DNA of 15,645 nt from an uncultured bacterium. Lineage in GTDB: Bacteria > Verrucomicrobiota > Kiritimatiellia > RFP12 > UBA1067. The position numbers and the translations under genes were made by a program. Where the stretch lies: assembly GCA_900547945.1 (NCBI GenBank), contig URIT01000075.1, forward strand, positions 1 to 15,645, written 5' to 3'. The notes under the pieces were generated by a model. The model searched no databases. It saw only the letters and a program-made list of their open reading frames with translations, and was not told the origin of the DNA. Shown here piece by piece: positions 1 to 6,188 of this stretch; the first letter of the stretch is position 1; every line of letters starts with the position of its first letter.

Positions 1-360
1 TTGTATATAGTCCTTTACATACAGCGCGCCCGGACGCGCGAGATGCGTCCGGGCGGCGCGTGGCTCAGCGTGGACGGTGGCGCGACGTGGAAGCGGGTGC
101 TGGCGGATGCATTCTGCGACGCGGCGCTCGTGTCGCGTGGCGAGCTCTTCGTCGCCCTCTCCGACCACCCCTACCACGACCATTCCGTGGGCGGGGGCGT
201 CGTCCATTCGCGCGACGACGGTGCGACGTGGACGGTCCTGGACGGTCCGCAGTTCCAGAACTGGAACGCCTCGGCGCTCGCCCTCGACCCGTTCGACCCG
301 CGCGTGCTGTGGGTCGGGACGGGGGGCAATTCGGTCTTCGTCGGCACGCTGAGGCGCTAG
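1..360 (+). CDS. Asp-box (BNR/sialidase-like) beta-propeller protein, C-terminal fragment
   Basis: The frame is open from the first base, so the gene starts outside the window and only about 119 C-terminal residues are visible. Two exact Asp-box motifs (S-x-D-x-G-x-T-W) are present: SVDGGATW near residues 23-30 and SRDDGATW near residues 70-77. Each is followed by a short beta-strand pattern, and the segment ends with the propeller-like pattern DPFDPRVLWVGTGGNSVFVG. Such repeats form beta-propeller blades in sialidases, VPS10-type proteins and xyloglucanase-like GH74 enzymes. The catalytic region is not in view, so substrate and activity cannot be assigned. The TTG at position 1 should not be read as a start codon. 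The gene converges on ychF with a 13-bp gap and no visible terminator. The first 25 or so bases are AT-rich compared with the rest, which may simply reflect a contig edge. Confidence 0.75.
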   Translation: MYIVLYIQRARTREMRPGGAWLSVDGGATWKRVLADAFCDAALVSRGELFVALSDHPYHDHSVGGGVVHSRDDGATWTVLDGPQFQNWNASALALDPFDPRVLWVGTGGNSVFVGTLRR

Positions 361-373
361 CGAGGGAGAGGGG

Positions 374-1498
374 CTACTTGTTGAACATGAACTCGACGAC
401 GTCGCCGTCCTGCATTTCGTAGTCCTTGCCCTCGGGACGCAGCGCGCCGGCGGCGCGGGCGCCGGCCTCGCCGTTGTGCTTGACGTAGTCGTCGAAGGCG
501 ATGACCTGGGCGCGGATGAAGCCCTTCTCGAAGTCGGTGTGGATGACGCCCGCGCACTGGGGGGCCTTCCAGCCGCGCCGGAACGTCCAGGCGCGCACTT
601 CCTTGGGACCCGCCGTGAGAAAGCTCGCAAGGCCGAGCGTGTGGTAGGCGAGCTTGATCGTGCGGTCGAGGGAGGATGAGGTGAGGCCGTAGCTCGACAG
701 GAACTCCTTCGCCTCCGCGTCCGACAGGCCCGCGAGGTCGGCCTCCATCTGGGCGCAGACCGTCACCATTTCGCAGCCCTGTGCGTCCGCGTAGGCCTTG
801 AGCGCCGCGACGTGCGGGTTGGCCGAAGGGTCGGCAAGGTCGTCTTCGGCGACGTTTGCGCAGTAGATCGTCTTCTTGTCGGTGAGGAAGTGGAGGTCGC
901 GCAGGACGGGCAGGATGGGGTCGCCCTCGGCGCGCGGGAACGTGCGCACGGGCTTCCCCTCGCCGAGATGCGCGAGGAGGGCGGTCATCGCATCGAATTC
1001 GGGGCGCTTCTTCGGATCGCTCTTCGCCTCGTTGCGCGTCTTGTCGCAACGCTTCTGCAGCTGTTCCATGTCCGCGAGGACGAGTTCCGTCTCGATCACC
1101 TCGGCGTCGCCCGCCGGGTCGATGGGGGCGGACTTGTTGCCGCCCTCCTGCACGTGGATGATGTCATCGTTCTCGAAGCAGCGCACCACATGGAGGATCG
1201 CGTCGCACTCGCGGATGTTCGCGAGGAACTTGTTGCCCAGACCCTCGCCCTTCGAGGCGCCCTTCACAAGGCCCGCGATGTCCGTGAACTCCACGGTCGC
1301 GCGGATGATCTGCTGGGGGGCGACGATCTTCGCCAGCGCCTCCAGGCGCGGGTCGGCCACCTCCACGATGGCGGAGTTCGGCTCGATGGTGCAGAACGGG
1401 TAGTTCTCCGCCGCCGCCTGCTGGCGCTTCGTGAGCGCGTTGAACAACGTGGACTTGCCGACGTTCGGCAGCCCGACGATACCGACTGAAAGTGACAT
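374..1498 (-). CDS. ychF: Redox-regulated ATPase YchF (Obg-family P-loop NTPase)
   Basis: The protein has 374 residues, close to the usual YchF length of about 363. YchF is a universal ribosome-associated P-loop NTPase of the Obg/HflX group. Visible motifs are the Walker A GLPNVGKS (residues 9-16), a switch region around YPFCTIEPN (33-41), DIAGLVKGAS with the G3 motif (73-82), and NVAE (215-218) in place of NKxD. That NxxE form marks YchF and is known to favour ATP over GTP. The C-terminal TGS domain is complete, with the characteristic segment from FLTAGPKEVRAWTF to a final DGDVVEFMFNK. The start at 1498 gives the canonical MSLSVGIVGLPNVGKS N-terminus and follows a GGAAGG Shine-Dalgarno sequence about 7 nt upstream. 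A longer reading to 1540 would run through the promoter. The gene is apparently monocistronic, transcribed from the TGCTATACT box at 1531-1539. Confidence 0.97.
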   Translation of the reverse strand: MSLSVGIVGLPNVGKSTLFNALTKRQQAAAENYPFCTIEPNSAIVEVADPRLEALAKIVAPQQIIRATVEFTDIAGLVKGASKGEGLGNKFLANIRECDAILHVVRCFENDDIIHVQEGGNKSAPIDPAGDAEVIETELVLADMEQLQKRCDKTRNEAKSDPKKRPEFDAMTALLAHLGEGKPVRTFPRAEGDPILPVLRDLHFLTDKKTIYCANVAEDDLADPSANPHVAALKAYADAQGCEMVTVCAQMEADLAGLSDAEAKEFLSSYGLTSSSLDRTIKLAYHTLGLASFLTAGPKEVRAWTFRRGWKAPQCAGVIHTDFEKGFIRAQVIAFDDYVKHNGEAGARAAGALRPEGKDYEMQDGDVVEFMFNK

Positions 1499-1530
1499 CC
1501 TGAATCCTTCCGATTGGAAAACAAAAAGAT

Positions 1531-1539
1531 AGTATAGCA
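1531..1539 (-). promoter_or_regulatory. Extended -10 promoter of ychF (TGCTATACT)
   Basis: On the minus strand this reads TGCTATACT, a TGn extension plus TATACT. The predicted transcription start is near 1524, giving a leader of about 26 nt that contains the GGAAGG ribosome site. No convincing -35 hexamer is visible in the GC-rich sequence upstream. The same 9-mer stands before two other transcription units in the window. Confidence 0.7.
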
Positions 1540-1584
1540 CATCTTCCCGTATGGGGGGCGGGGTGGGCGCAATTCGTTCGCCGG

Positions 1585-1619
1585 AGGTTTTAGGTTTTAG
1601 GTTCTAGGTTTTAGGTTTT
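1585..1619 (+). repeat. Left heptamer array, five AGGTTTT units
   Basis: Five uninterrupted 7-bp units are visible; the third reads AGGTTCT. The array resembles telomere-type short repeats, but in a GC-rich bacterial context this is more likely a feature of the surrounding repeat element. Confidence 0.9.
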
Positions 1620-1664
1620 AGCAGACTTGAGGAGCTGGGGGGAGGGCGATCTGTCGGCCCGGCA

Positions 1665-1753
1665 CGCGAAGTACCCGCGCCGCCCTCGGCGCGGGACGCT
1701 GTGGGGCGGCCCGTTCGGACGCCACGCGCCGAGGGCGGCGCGGGTACTTCGCG
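1665..1753. repeat. Perfect 29-bp inverted repeat with 31-nt loop
   Basis: Bases 1665-1693 are the exact reverse complement of 1725-1753, separated by 31 nt (1694-1724). As RNA or single-stranded DNA this would form a very stable GC-rich stem. There is no U-tract next to it, so it is not a standard intrinsic terminator. Confidence 0.95.
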
Positions 1754-1766
1754 CGCGGAGTTCTTC

Positions 1767-1786
1767 GGTCGCGCGGGAGCGCGACC
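1767..1786. repeat. Perfect 8-bp hairpin, GGTCGCGC-GGGA-GCGCGACC
   Basis: An 8-bp stem with a 4-nt GGGA loop sits between the large inverted repeat and the right heptamer array. It belongs to the same structured element. Confidence 0.85.
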
Positions 1787-1802
1787 CTCCCCCAAACCTG
1801 CT

Positions 1803-1868
1803 AGAACCTGAAACCTAGAACCTAGAACCTAAAACCTGAAACCTAAAACCTACCTAGAACCTGAAACT
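1803..1868 (-). repeat. Right heptamer array, inverse of the left array
   Basis: Seven uninterrupted 7-bp units fill 1803-1851, each AGAACCT, GAAACCT or AAAACCT. A 4-nt partial unit, one more AGAACCT and a degenerate unit run to 1868. On the minus strand this is the AGGTTTT/AGGTTCT/AGGTTTC family, so the array is inverted relative to the left edge and carries more variants. Confidence 0.9.
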
Positions 1869-1899
1869 GTGAAAAGACCGCCACGGGCGGGGGCGGATG

Positions 1900-1908
1900 T
1901 GCTATACT
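1900..1908 (+). promoter_or_regulatory. Extended -10 promoter of the TPR/sigma operon (TGCTATACT)
   Basis: The box is identical to the one before ychF, on the opposite strand. The predicted start near 1915 gives a leader of roughly 54 nt to the ATG at 1969. No recognisable -35 is seen. The heptamer element ends only about 31 bp upstream. Confidence 0.65.
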
Positions 1909-1920
1909 TGCACCATTCAT

Positions 1921-1947
1921 CTCCCCGTTCGGCATTCAGGCGGGGAG
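1921..1947 (+). promoter_or_regulatory. Hairpin in the 5' leader of the TPR lipoprotein gene
   Basis: CTCCCCG (1921-1927) pairs exactly with CGGGGAG (1941-1947) across a 13-nt loop. It lies near the predicted 5' end of the mRNA and upstream of the GAGG ribosome site at 1960-1963. It may stabilise the transcript or tune translation; the role is inferred from position only. Confidence 0.4.
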
Positions 1948-1968
1948 GACGTAGACGTTGAGGATTCC

Positions 1969-3111
1969 ATGAAGATACTTACGAAAATGGCGGTTTTGAC
2001 GGGGCTTCTGCTCGTTGTCGCAGGTTGTGGCGAGGCGGCGGGGACGGCCGCGCAGCCCGATGACGGGGCGGAGGAGGTCGCGGAGGGGATGGCGGCGCTG
2101 GAGGCGCAGAACGTGCGGGGCGCGATCAAGGCGTTCGCGGCGGCGGCGCGCGTCTGCGGGACGAACTTCGAGGCGCGCGTGCAGCTCGCGCTCGCGCATC
2201 TCCGGCAGGGCGAGGTGGCGGAGGCGGACCGTGCCGTGCGGGAGGCGTGTGCGCTGTGCCCGGAATCCGCCGAGGCGCGGCTCGTGGACGGTCAGGTGGC
2301 CTACCTGAAGAAGGACTACGCGCGGGCGCGGACCGCCTTTTCGTCCGTCGCGGCCGAGGCGGCGCTCCCCGCCGCCGTGCGGAGCGAGGCGTTCGTCGGG
2401 CGCGGCATCGTCGAGCTTGCGCAGGACGCCTGCGACGCGGCGCGCATTTCCTTCCTGCGCGCACTGCGCCTCAACCCGCGCAGTGCGGCGGCGTGGTACC
2501 ACCTCGGCGTCCTCTCGCGCGACACGTACCGCTTCAACGAGGCCGCGCTGGAGCAGTTCGAGATGGCCGCCCGCCTCTCCGACCCGCGCGACGCGCGCAC
2601 GAAGAAGATCAGCCACGAGCTGATCCCCGCGCTGCGGAAGGCGCTGCAGGCGGCCGCCGCCGGGAAGCCCGGCGCGGCGAAGCGCGATCCGGCGGCGGCT
2701 GCGAAGCTGTTCGCGGAGGGGGAGCAGCTGCAGAAGAAGAAAATGATCCGCGCGGCGATCAAGAAGTTCGCGGCGGCGTTCGCGGCGGATCCGCTCTCGG
2801 AGGCGGCGGCGGCGCGTTACGCCCATCTGCTCGCGCTCAACGACAAGTCCGCGTCGGGCGTCGACAAGGCGCTCGCGGCCTACCGCGCCGCGATCGACCA
2901 GCGTCCCGGACGGCAGGACTACTACCTCGCGGCGGCCCGTCTCGCCTACGCGAACAAGCGGTGGAGCACCGCCGTGCAGATCATGGACCGTGCCGTCGCG
3001 CACGACCCGGAGAAGCGCGCGACGCTCGACCTGCTCATCGCCTCCCTCCTGAAGGCCGGAAAGGCGAAGCAGGCCGAGGCGTGGAAGGCCTATCGCGCGG
3101 AACTGAAGTAG
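1969..3111 (+). CDS. TPR-repeat lipoprotein
   Basis: The product has 380 residues. The N-terminus is a lipoprotein signal peptide: a lysine-containing n-region, a hydrophobic stretch and the lipobox V-A-G-C with the lipidated Cys at residue 20. This places the mature protein at a membrane, facing the periplasm. The rest is alanine-rich, all-helical tetratricopeptide repeats. Clear helix pairs appear around residues 38-130, for example ALAHLRQGEVAEADRAV and the following PESAEARLVDGQVAYLKK. A second group lies in the last 150 residues after a low-complexity Ala/Lys linker. TPRs are protein-binding scaffolds, and no enzymatic motif is visible. The start at 1969 is chosen because it follows GAGG at 5 nt and begins the signal peptide. 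The stop is directly followed by the sigma-factor gene, so the two are probably translationally coupled. The protein may be part of the envelope signal-sensing module, which is an inference from context. Confidence 0.85.
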   Translation: MKILTKMAVLTGLLLVVAGCGEAAGTAAQPDDGAEEVAEGMAALEAQNVRGAIKAFAAAARVCGTNFEARVQLALAHLRQGEVAEADRAVREACALCPESAEARLVDGQVAYLKKDYARARTAFSSVAAEAALPAAVRSEAFVGRGIVELAQDACDAARISFLRALRLNPRSAAAWYHLGVLSRDTYRFNEAALEQFEMAARLSDPRDARTKKISHELIPALRKALQAAAAGKPGAAKRDPAAAAKLFAEGEQLQKKKMIRAAIKKFAAAFAADPLSEAAAARYAHLLALNDKSASGVDKALAAYRAAIDQRPGRQDYYLAAARLAYANKRWSTAVQIMDRAVAHDPEKRATLDLLIASLLKAGKAKQAEAWKAYRAELK

Positions 3112-3113
3112 CG

Positions 3114-3662
3114 GTGGCCGTCGGCGTGGACGTGGAGAACCTGCGCGATACGGATCTGATGGCGCTTGCGGCGGCGGGACGCGAGGAGGCCTTCGCGGAA
3201 CTCGTCGACCGCTACAAGGATGTTCTGCTGAACTTTTTCCTGCGCAAGGGCGTTTCATACAACGATGGACAGGATCTCGCGCAGCGGACGTTCCTGCGGC
3301 TCTGGAAGTATCGCACGAAATACGAGCCCCAGGCGAAGTTCACGACGTTCCTGTTCCTCCTCGCGGGGCAGGAGTCCGTGGACTTCTTCCGCGCCGAGGG
3401 CCGCAGGGCGGGCCTTGCGGAAGGGTTTGCGCACGAGGCGGAGGTGCGGGCGGACGTTCGGAAGTCCGCGCACGCCGTTGACGGCGAGGCCGTCCGCCGG
3501 GCCGTCGCGCAGCTCTCGCCGGGCCTGCGGGACGTTGTGGAGCTGGGCGTGTTCCAGAGCCTTCCCTACGCGGACGTGGGGGAGATCCTCGGAATCCCCG
3601 TCGGGACGGTGAAATCGCGCATGTTCAATGCGCTGCGGAAATTGAAGGAGATCCTGTCATGA
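3114..3662 (+). CDS. RNA polymerase sigma-70 family (ECF-like) sigma factor
   Basis: About 182 residues, the usual size for an ECF sigma factor. Region 2 runs from DTDLMALAAAGREEAFAELV through the aromatic-rich segment QRTFLRLWKYRTKY, which binds the -10 region. Region 4 near the C-terminus contains LPYADVGEILGIPVGTVKSR, the helix-turn-helix that reads the -35 region. The start is uncertain: GTG at 3114 lies 3 nt after the preceding stop with a weak GAAG upstream, and in-frame GTG codons at 3126 and 3132 are equally possible. The 3' end overlaps the next gene by ATGA (3659-3662). That arrangement is typical of sigma/anti-sigma pairs made in fixed ratio. The GAAGGAG at 3644-3650 inside this gene serves the downstream start. 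The regulated genes are not shown by the sequence. Confidence 0.88.
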   Translation: MAVGVDVENLRDTDLMALAAAGREEAFAELVDRYKDVLLNFFLRKGVSYNDGQDLAQRTFLRLWKYRTKYEPQAKFTTFLFLLAGQESVDFFRAEGRRAGLAEGFAHEAEVRADVRKSAHAVDGEAVRRAVAQLSPGLRDVVELGVFQSLPYADVGEILGIPVGTVKSRMFNALRKLKEILS

Positions 3663-4357
3663 AGGATGCCAAGGAGACGGAGAGGGACATCGTGCGGGCG
3701 CTGGAAGGCTCGGACGCGGAGATGCGTGCGTTCGTGGCGTCCCTGCGCGCCGCGCCCCAGGCGCGGACGGCGGAGGGATTCACGGCGGACGTGATGGCGG
3801 CCGTGCGCGCCGGGGAGGCCGAACGGGCGCGGCGTCCGTTCTGGAGCGCCCTCACCCGTCTGGCGGCGGCGCTGCCGGTCGCCGCAGGGCTGGCGCTCCT
3901 CTTCGCGGTGGGAAGCGTGTTCCAGCGTCCGGCGCCGGCCTGGACAACCGCGCGCCTCGTCGCCTGCCAGCGTCCGGACGGTACGTTCACGGCGTCGTCG
4001 GCGGCCCCCTATGTGCAGGCTTTTGCCGTGACCGTGCTGGCGAAAGATCCGACGGTGGCGCCACGCGCGCTCGATTCCGCCGTGGCGGCGCTGGTGCGGG
4101 AGCAGAACGCGGAAGGGGGGTGGGCGAATCCGTCCCTCAGTGCGCGCAATGTGGCGGCGCTTGAACAGGCGGCGGAGGCGGGGTCGGTCCACGCCCTCCA
4201 GGCCTATCGGCGTGGGATGCGCTATTTGCGGACGCATGGGATCGGCGAGATCTCGCTGGCGGACCTCGTCCGCGAGGCAAAGGCGGTGTCCACGCGCCTG
4301 GGGCCTTCGCCGGACGACGGCCTCGCCTGCAGCGTCGCCCTCTGCGCCGTCCGCTGA
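3659..4357 (+). CDS. Putative membrane anti-sigma factor with C-terminal QW-type repeats
   Basis: The product has 232 residues. An Ala/Arg/Glu-rich cytoplasmic N-terminus contains the segment AEGFTADVMAAVR (about 38-50), a pattern common just before the membrane helix of anti-sigma factors. One transmembrane helix follows at about 67-88. The part beyond the membrane contains two motifs resembling the QW repeats of terpene cyclases and prenyltransferases: QRPDGTF (104-110) and QNAEGGW (149-155), each followed by a helix rich in small residues. No HxxxCxxC zinc motif of ZAS-type anti-sigma factors is present. The gene overlaps the sigma gene by ATGA and has a strong GAAGGAG site, so coupling is almost certain. 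The anti-sigma role comes from position and architecture, not from a recognised family. The extracytoplasmic repeats could bind a ligand. Two repeats are too few for a complete cyclase fold. Confidence 0.6.
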   Translation: MKDAKETERDIVRALEGSDAEMRAFVASLRAAPQARTAEGFTADVMAAVRAGEAERARRPFWSALTRLAAALPVAAGLALLFAVGSVFQRPAPAWTTARLVACQRPDGTFTASSAAPYVQAFAVTVLAKDPTVAPRALDSAVAALVREQNAEGGWANPSLSARNVAALEQAAEAGSVHALQAYRRGMRYLRTHGIGEISLADLVREAKAVSTRLGPSPDDGLACSVALCAVR

Positions 4358-4377
4358 AGACCGCACGCGGCCCGATA

Positions 4378-4386
4378 TGCTATACT
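4378..4386 (+). promoter_or_regulatory. Extended -10 promoter of obg (TGCTATACT), probably leaderless
   Basis: An exact copy of the 9-mer found before ychF and the TPR operon. Only 7 nt separate the end of TATACT from the GTG at 4394, so transcription should begin at or one base before the start codon. No Shine-Dalgarno sequence is present. Confidence 0.7.
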
Positions 4387-4393
4387 GTTGCCT

Positions 4394-5602
4394 GTGAAGA
4401 ACAAGACATTCATCGATCAGGTTGACGTGCTCGTGCGTTCGGGCAAGGGCGGCGACGGCGCGGCGACGTTCCGGCGTGAGGCGCTGGTGGCGTTCGGCGG
4501 GCCTGACGGCGGCGACGGCGGGCGGGGCGGCGACGTGGTGCTGCGCGCCTCCACGCACGTCAACTCCCTCCTCTCCCTCTACTATGACCCGAAGCTCTTC
4601 GCCGAGCCCGGCGTGCCGGGGTCCGGCGCGCGCTGCTACGGGCGGCGCGGGAAGGATCTCGTCGTCGACGTCCCCTGCGGCACGCTCGTGACGGACTGCG
4701 CGACGGGGATGGTCATCGCCGACATCACGACGCCCGGACAGACGGTCGTCGTCGCAAAGGGCGGCGCCGGCGGCTTCGGGAACGTCCACTTCAAGAGTTC
4801 CGTCAACCAGGCCCCCACCGAACACACGCTCGGCGGCGAGGCCGAGGAGCGCCGCCTCCACCTGGAGCTCAAGACGATTGCCGACGCCGGACTGCTCGGT
4901 TTCCCCAACGCGGGCAAGAGTTCGCTCCTCACGCGCCTTTCGAGCGCCACGCCGAAGATCGCCTCCTATCCATTCACCACGCTCAACCCGATCGTCGGCA
5001 CGATCGAGTACGCGGACTTCGCGCAGATCCGCATGGCGGACGTGCCCGGCATCATCGAAGGGGCTTCGCGCGGCGTCGGCCTCGGCCTCGCCTTCCTCAA
5101 GCACCTGGAGCGCGCCCGCGTGCTCGTCTACGTCATCGACATGGCGGGTACCGACAACCGCAGGCCCTGGGACGACTATGCGACGCTTGCGAAGGAGATC
5201 GCCGACTACAACGCCGACCTCGCCGCGCGCCCCGCGCTCGTCCTCGCGAACAAGATGGACAAGGCCGCCGGCCGCCGGAACCTGAAGCGCTTCGTGAAGG
5301 AGACGGGCGTCACGCCGATCGCCCTCTCCTGCGAGCCCACCCTCAAGGATCTGCGCGAGTACGCGGACCTCAAGGACTACGCGGGCCCCGTCGGGCTCGA
5401 TGCGTTCAAGGACGCCTTGCGGAAGATCGTCAATCCGAAGCCGCGCGCGCACCAGCACCTGGAAACCCCGCCGCCCCCGCTCCACGAGATGCCCGACACG
5501 ACGGGCGACGAGATCCCCGCCGAGGCGCTGAAGTTCGCGACCTTCCTCAAGCTCGACCCGCCGAAGAAGAAGAGCCACCCCTCGCGCGGCAACATCCACT
5601 GA
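4394..5602 (+). CDS. obg: GTPase Obg/CgtA
   Basis: This is the essential ribosome-assembly GTPase, 402 residues. The N-terminal glycine-rich Obg fold is shown by SGKGGDGAATFRRE and GGPDGGDGGRGGD (about 16-48). The GTPase domain has GFPNAGKSS (169-177), YPFTTLNP (switch I), DVPGIIEGAS (switch II with G3), NKMD (286-289) and a short SCE segment in the G5 position. The C-terminus is a proline-rich then basic tail (PKKKSHPSRG), with no clear OCT domain. The GTG at 4394 gives the N-terminus MKNKTFIDQV, which fits the family start. The TTG at 4388 is in frame but lies upstream of the likely transcription start. No ribosome site precedes either codon, consistent with a leaderless message. The phosphodiesterase gene follows after 22 nt and is probably co-transcribed. 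Confidence 0.96.
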   Translation: MKNKTFIDQVDVLVRSGKGGDGAATFRREALVAFGGPDGGDGGRGGDVVLRASTHVNSLLSLYYDPKLFAEPGVPGSGARCYGRRGKDLVVDVPCGTLVTDCATGMVIADITTPGQTVVVAKGGAGGFGNVHFKSSVNQAPTEHTLGGEAEERRLHLELKTIADAGLLGFPNAGKSSLLTRLSSATPKIASYPFTTLNPIVGTIEYADFAQIRMADVPGIIEGASRGVGLGLAFLKHLERARVLVYVIDMAGTDNRRPWDDYATLAKEIADYNADLAARPALVLANKMDKAAGRRNLKRFVKETGVTPIALSCEPTLKDLREYADLKDYAGPVGLDAFKDALRKIVNPKPRAHQHLETPPPPLHEMPDTTGDEIPAEALKFATFLKLDPPKKKSHPSRGNIH

Positions 5603-5624
5603 CGGCGGGGCAAGGAGCGAAGAC

Positions 5625-6152
5625 GTGAAACTGCTGTTCCTGAGCGACATCCACGGCGTCCCCTCGACGCTGGAAGCGGCGCTGAAGATGGCCGAAGGGC
5701 TGAACCCCGACCGGATCGTGCTGCTGGGCGACCTGCTCTACCACGGACCCCGCAACGGCGTGCCGAGCTTCTACGACCCGGAGCGGGTCGTGGAGATCCT
5801 GAACGGGCTGAGGGACCGGATCATTGCCGTGCGCGGCAACTGCGACGCGGAGGTGGACCAGGCGATGTTCCAGTTCCCGATGATGGCCGACTACGCGCTC
5901 CTCGACGCGGGGGCCGAGACCTTTTTCCTCACGCACGGCCACGTCTTCAACGAACGGAACCTGCCGCCGCTCGGTGCCGGGACGGTCCTCGCGCACGGGC
6001 ATACCCACGTGCCGGAATTGCGGAGGCTTCCCTGCGGGCTCACGCTCTTCAATCCCGGCTCGGTCTCGCTGCCCCGGGGCGGCGCGGCGCGGTCCTTCGG
6101 CTTCTTCGACGGGACGGAACTGAAGCACTACACGCTCGGGAAGCCGTCCTGA
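5625..6152 (+). CDS. yfcE: YfcE-type metallophosphoesterase (phosphodiesterase)
   Basis: A 175-residue calcineurin-like phosphoesterase of the YfcE/MJ0936 family, of normal family length. All metal-binding motifs are present: D8 and H10 in SDIHG, GD at 35-36, GN at 71-72 in GNCD, H104-G-H106, and H124-G-H126-T-H128. The family hydrolyses phosphodiester bonds with Mn-type metals on a two-metal centre; the physiological substrate is generally unknown. The protein is cytoplasmic, with no signal peptide. The GTG start at 5625 is chosen because AAGGAG lies 7 nt upstream and MKLLFLSDIHG is the canonical N-terminus. It sits 22 nt behind obg and is likely in the same transcript. The symbol is by family resemblance; orthology to E. 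coli yfcE is not proven. Confidence 0.9.
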   Translation: MKLLFLSDIHGVPSTLEAALKMAEGLNPDRIVLLGDLLYHGPRNGVPSFYDPERVVEILNGLRDRIIAVRGNCDAEVDQAMFQFPMMADYALLDAGAETFFLTHGHVFNERNLPPLGAGTVLAHGHTHVPELRRLPCGLTLFNPGSVSLPRGGAARSFGFFDGTELKHYTLGKPS

Positions 6153-6188
6153 ACTTCAACTCACACGAACCACGGAAAGGAACACACG

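Larger units (their letters stand above)
1585..1868. repeat. Structured palindromic intergenic element with inverted heptamer arrays (MITE/REP-like)
   Basis: This 284-bp stretch has no credible gene. The left edge is five tandem heptamers of the form AGGTTTT (one is AGGTTCT) at 1585-1619. The right edge is seven tandem heptamers of the inverse form (AGAACCT, GAAACCT or AAAACCT) at 1803-1851, followed by two more imperfect units to 1868. Inside are a perfect 29-bp inverted repeat (1665-1693 and 1725-1753) and a second hairpin (1767-1786). GC-rich flanks around 1635-1648 and 1781-1792 are also roughly complementary, so the whole element is one large imperfect palindrome. It lies between the divergent promoters of ychF and the TPR operon. 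It could be a non-autonomous mobile element, a REP-type dispersed repeat or a bidirectional terminator/insulator. No transposase or target-site duplication was identified. Confidence 0.8.

Noticed and set aside
1604..1818. Two small open frames inside the palindromic element, one per strand
   Set aside because: They are mirror products of the inverted repeat, low-complexity (Arg, Pro, Ser, Ala) and lack ribosome sites.
1585..1868. CRISPR array or chromosome-end telomere
   Set aside because: Units are 7 bp with no spacers, so not CRISPR. Genes continue on both sides and the arrays face each other around a palindrome, so a linear chromosome end is not indicated.
3566..5650. 694-codon minus-strand frame across the anti-sigma-like gene and obg
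   Set aside because: It is a shadow of well-supported plus-strand genes (Obg with all G motifs). The composition is dominated by Arg and Gly and no family is recognisable.
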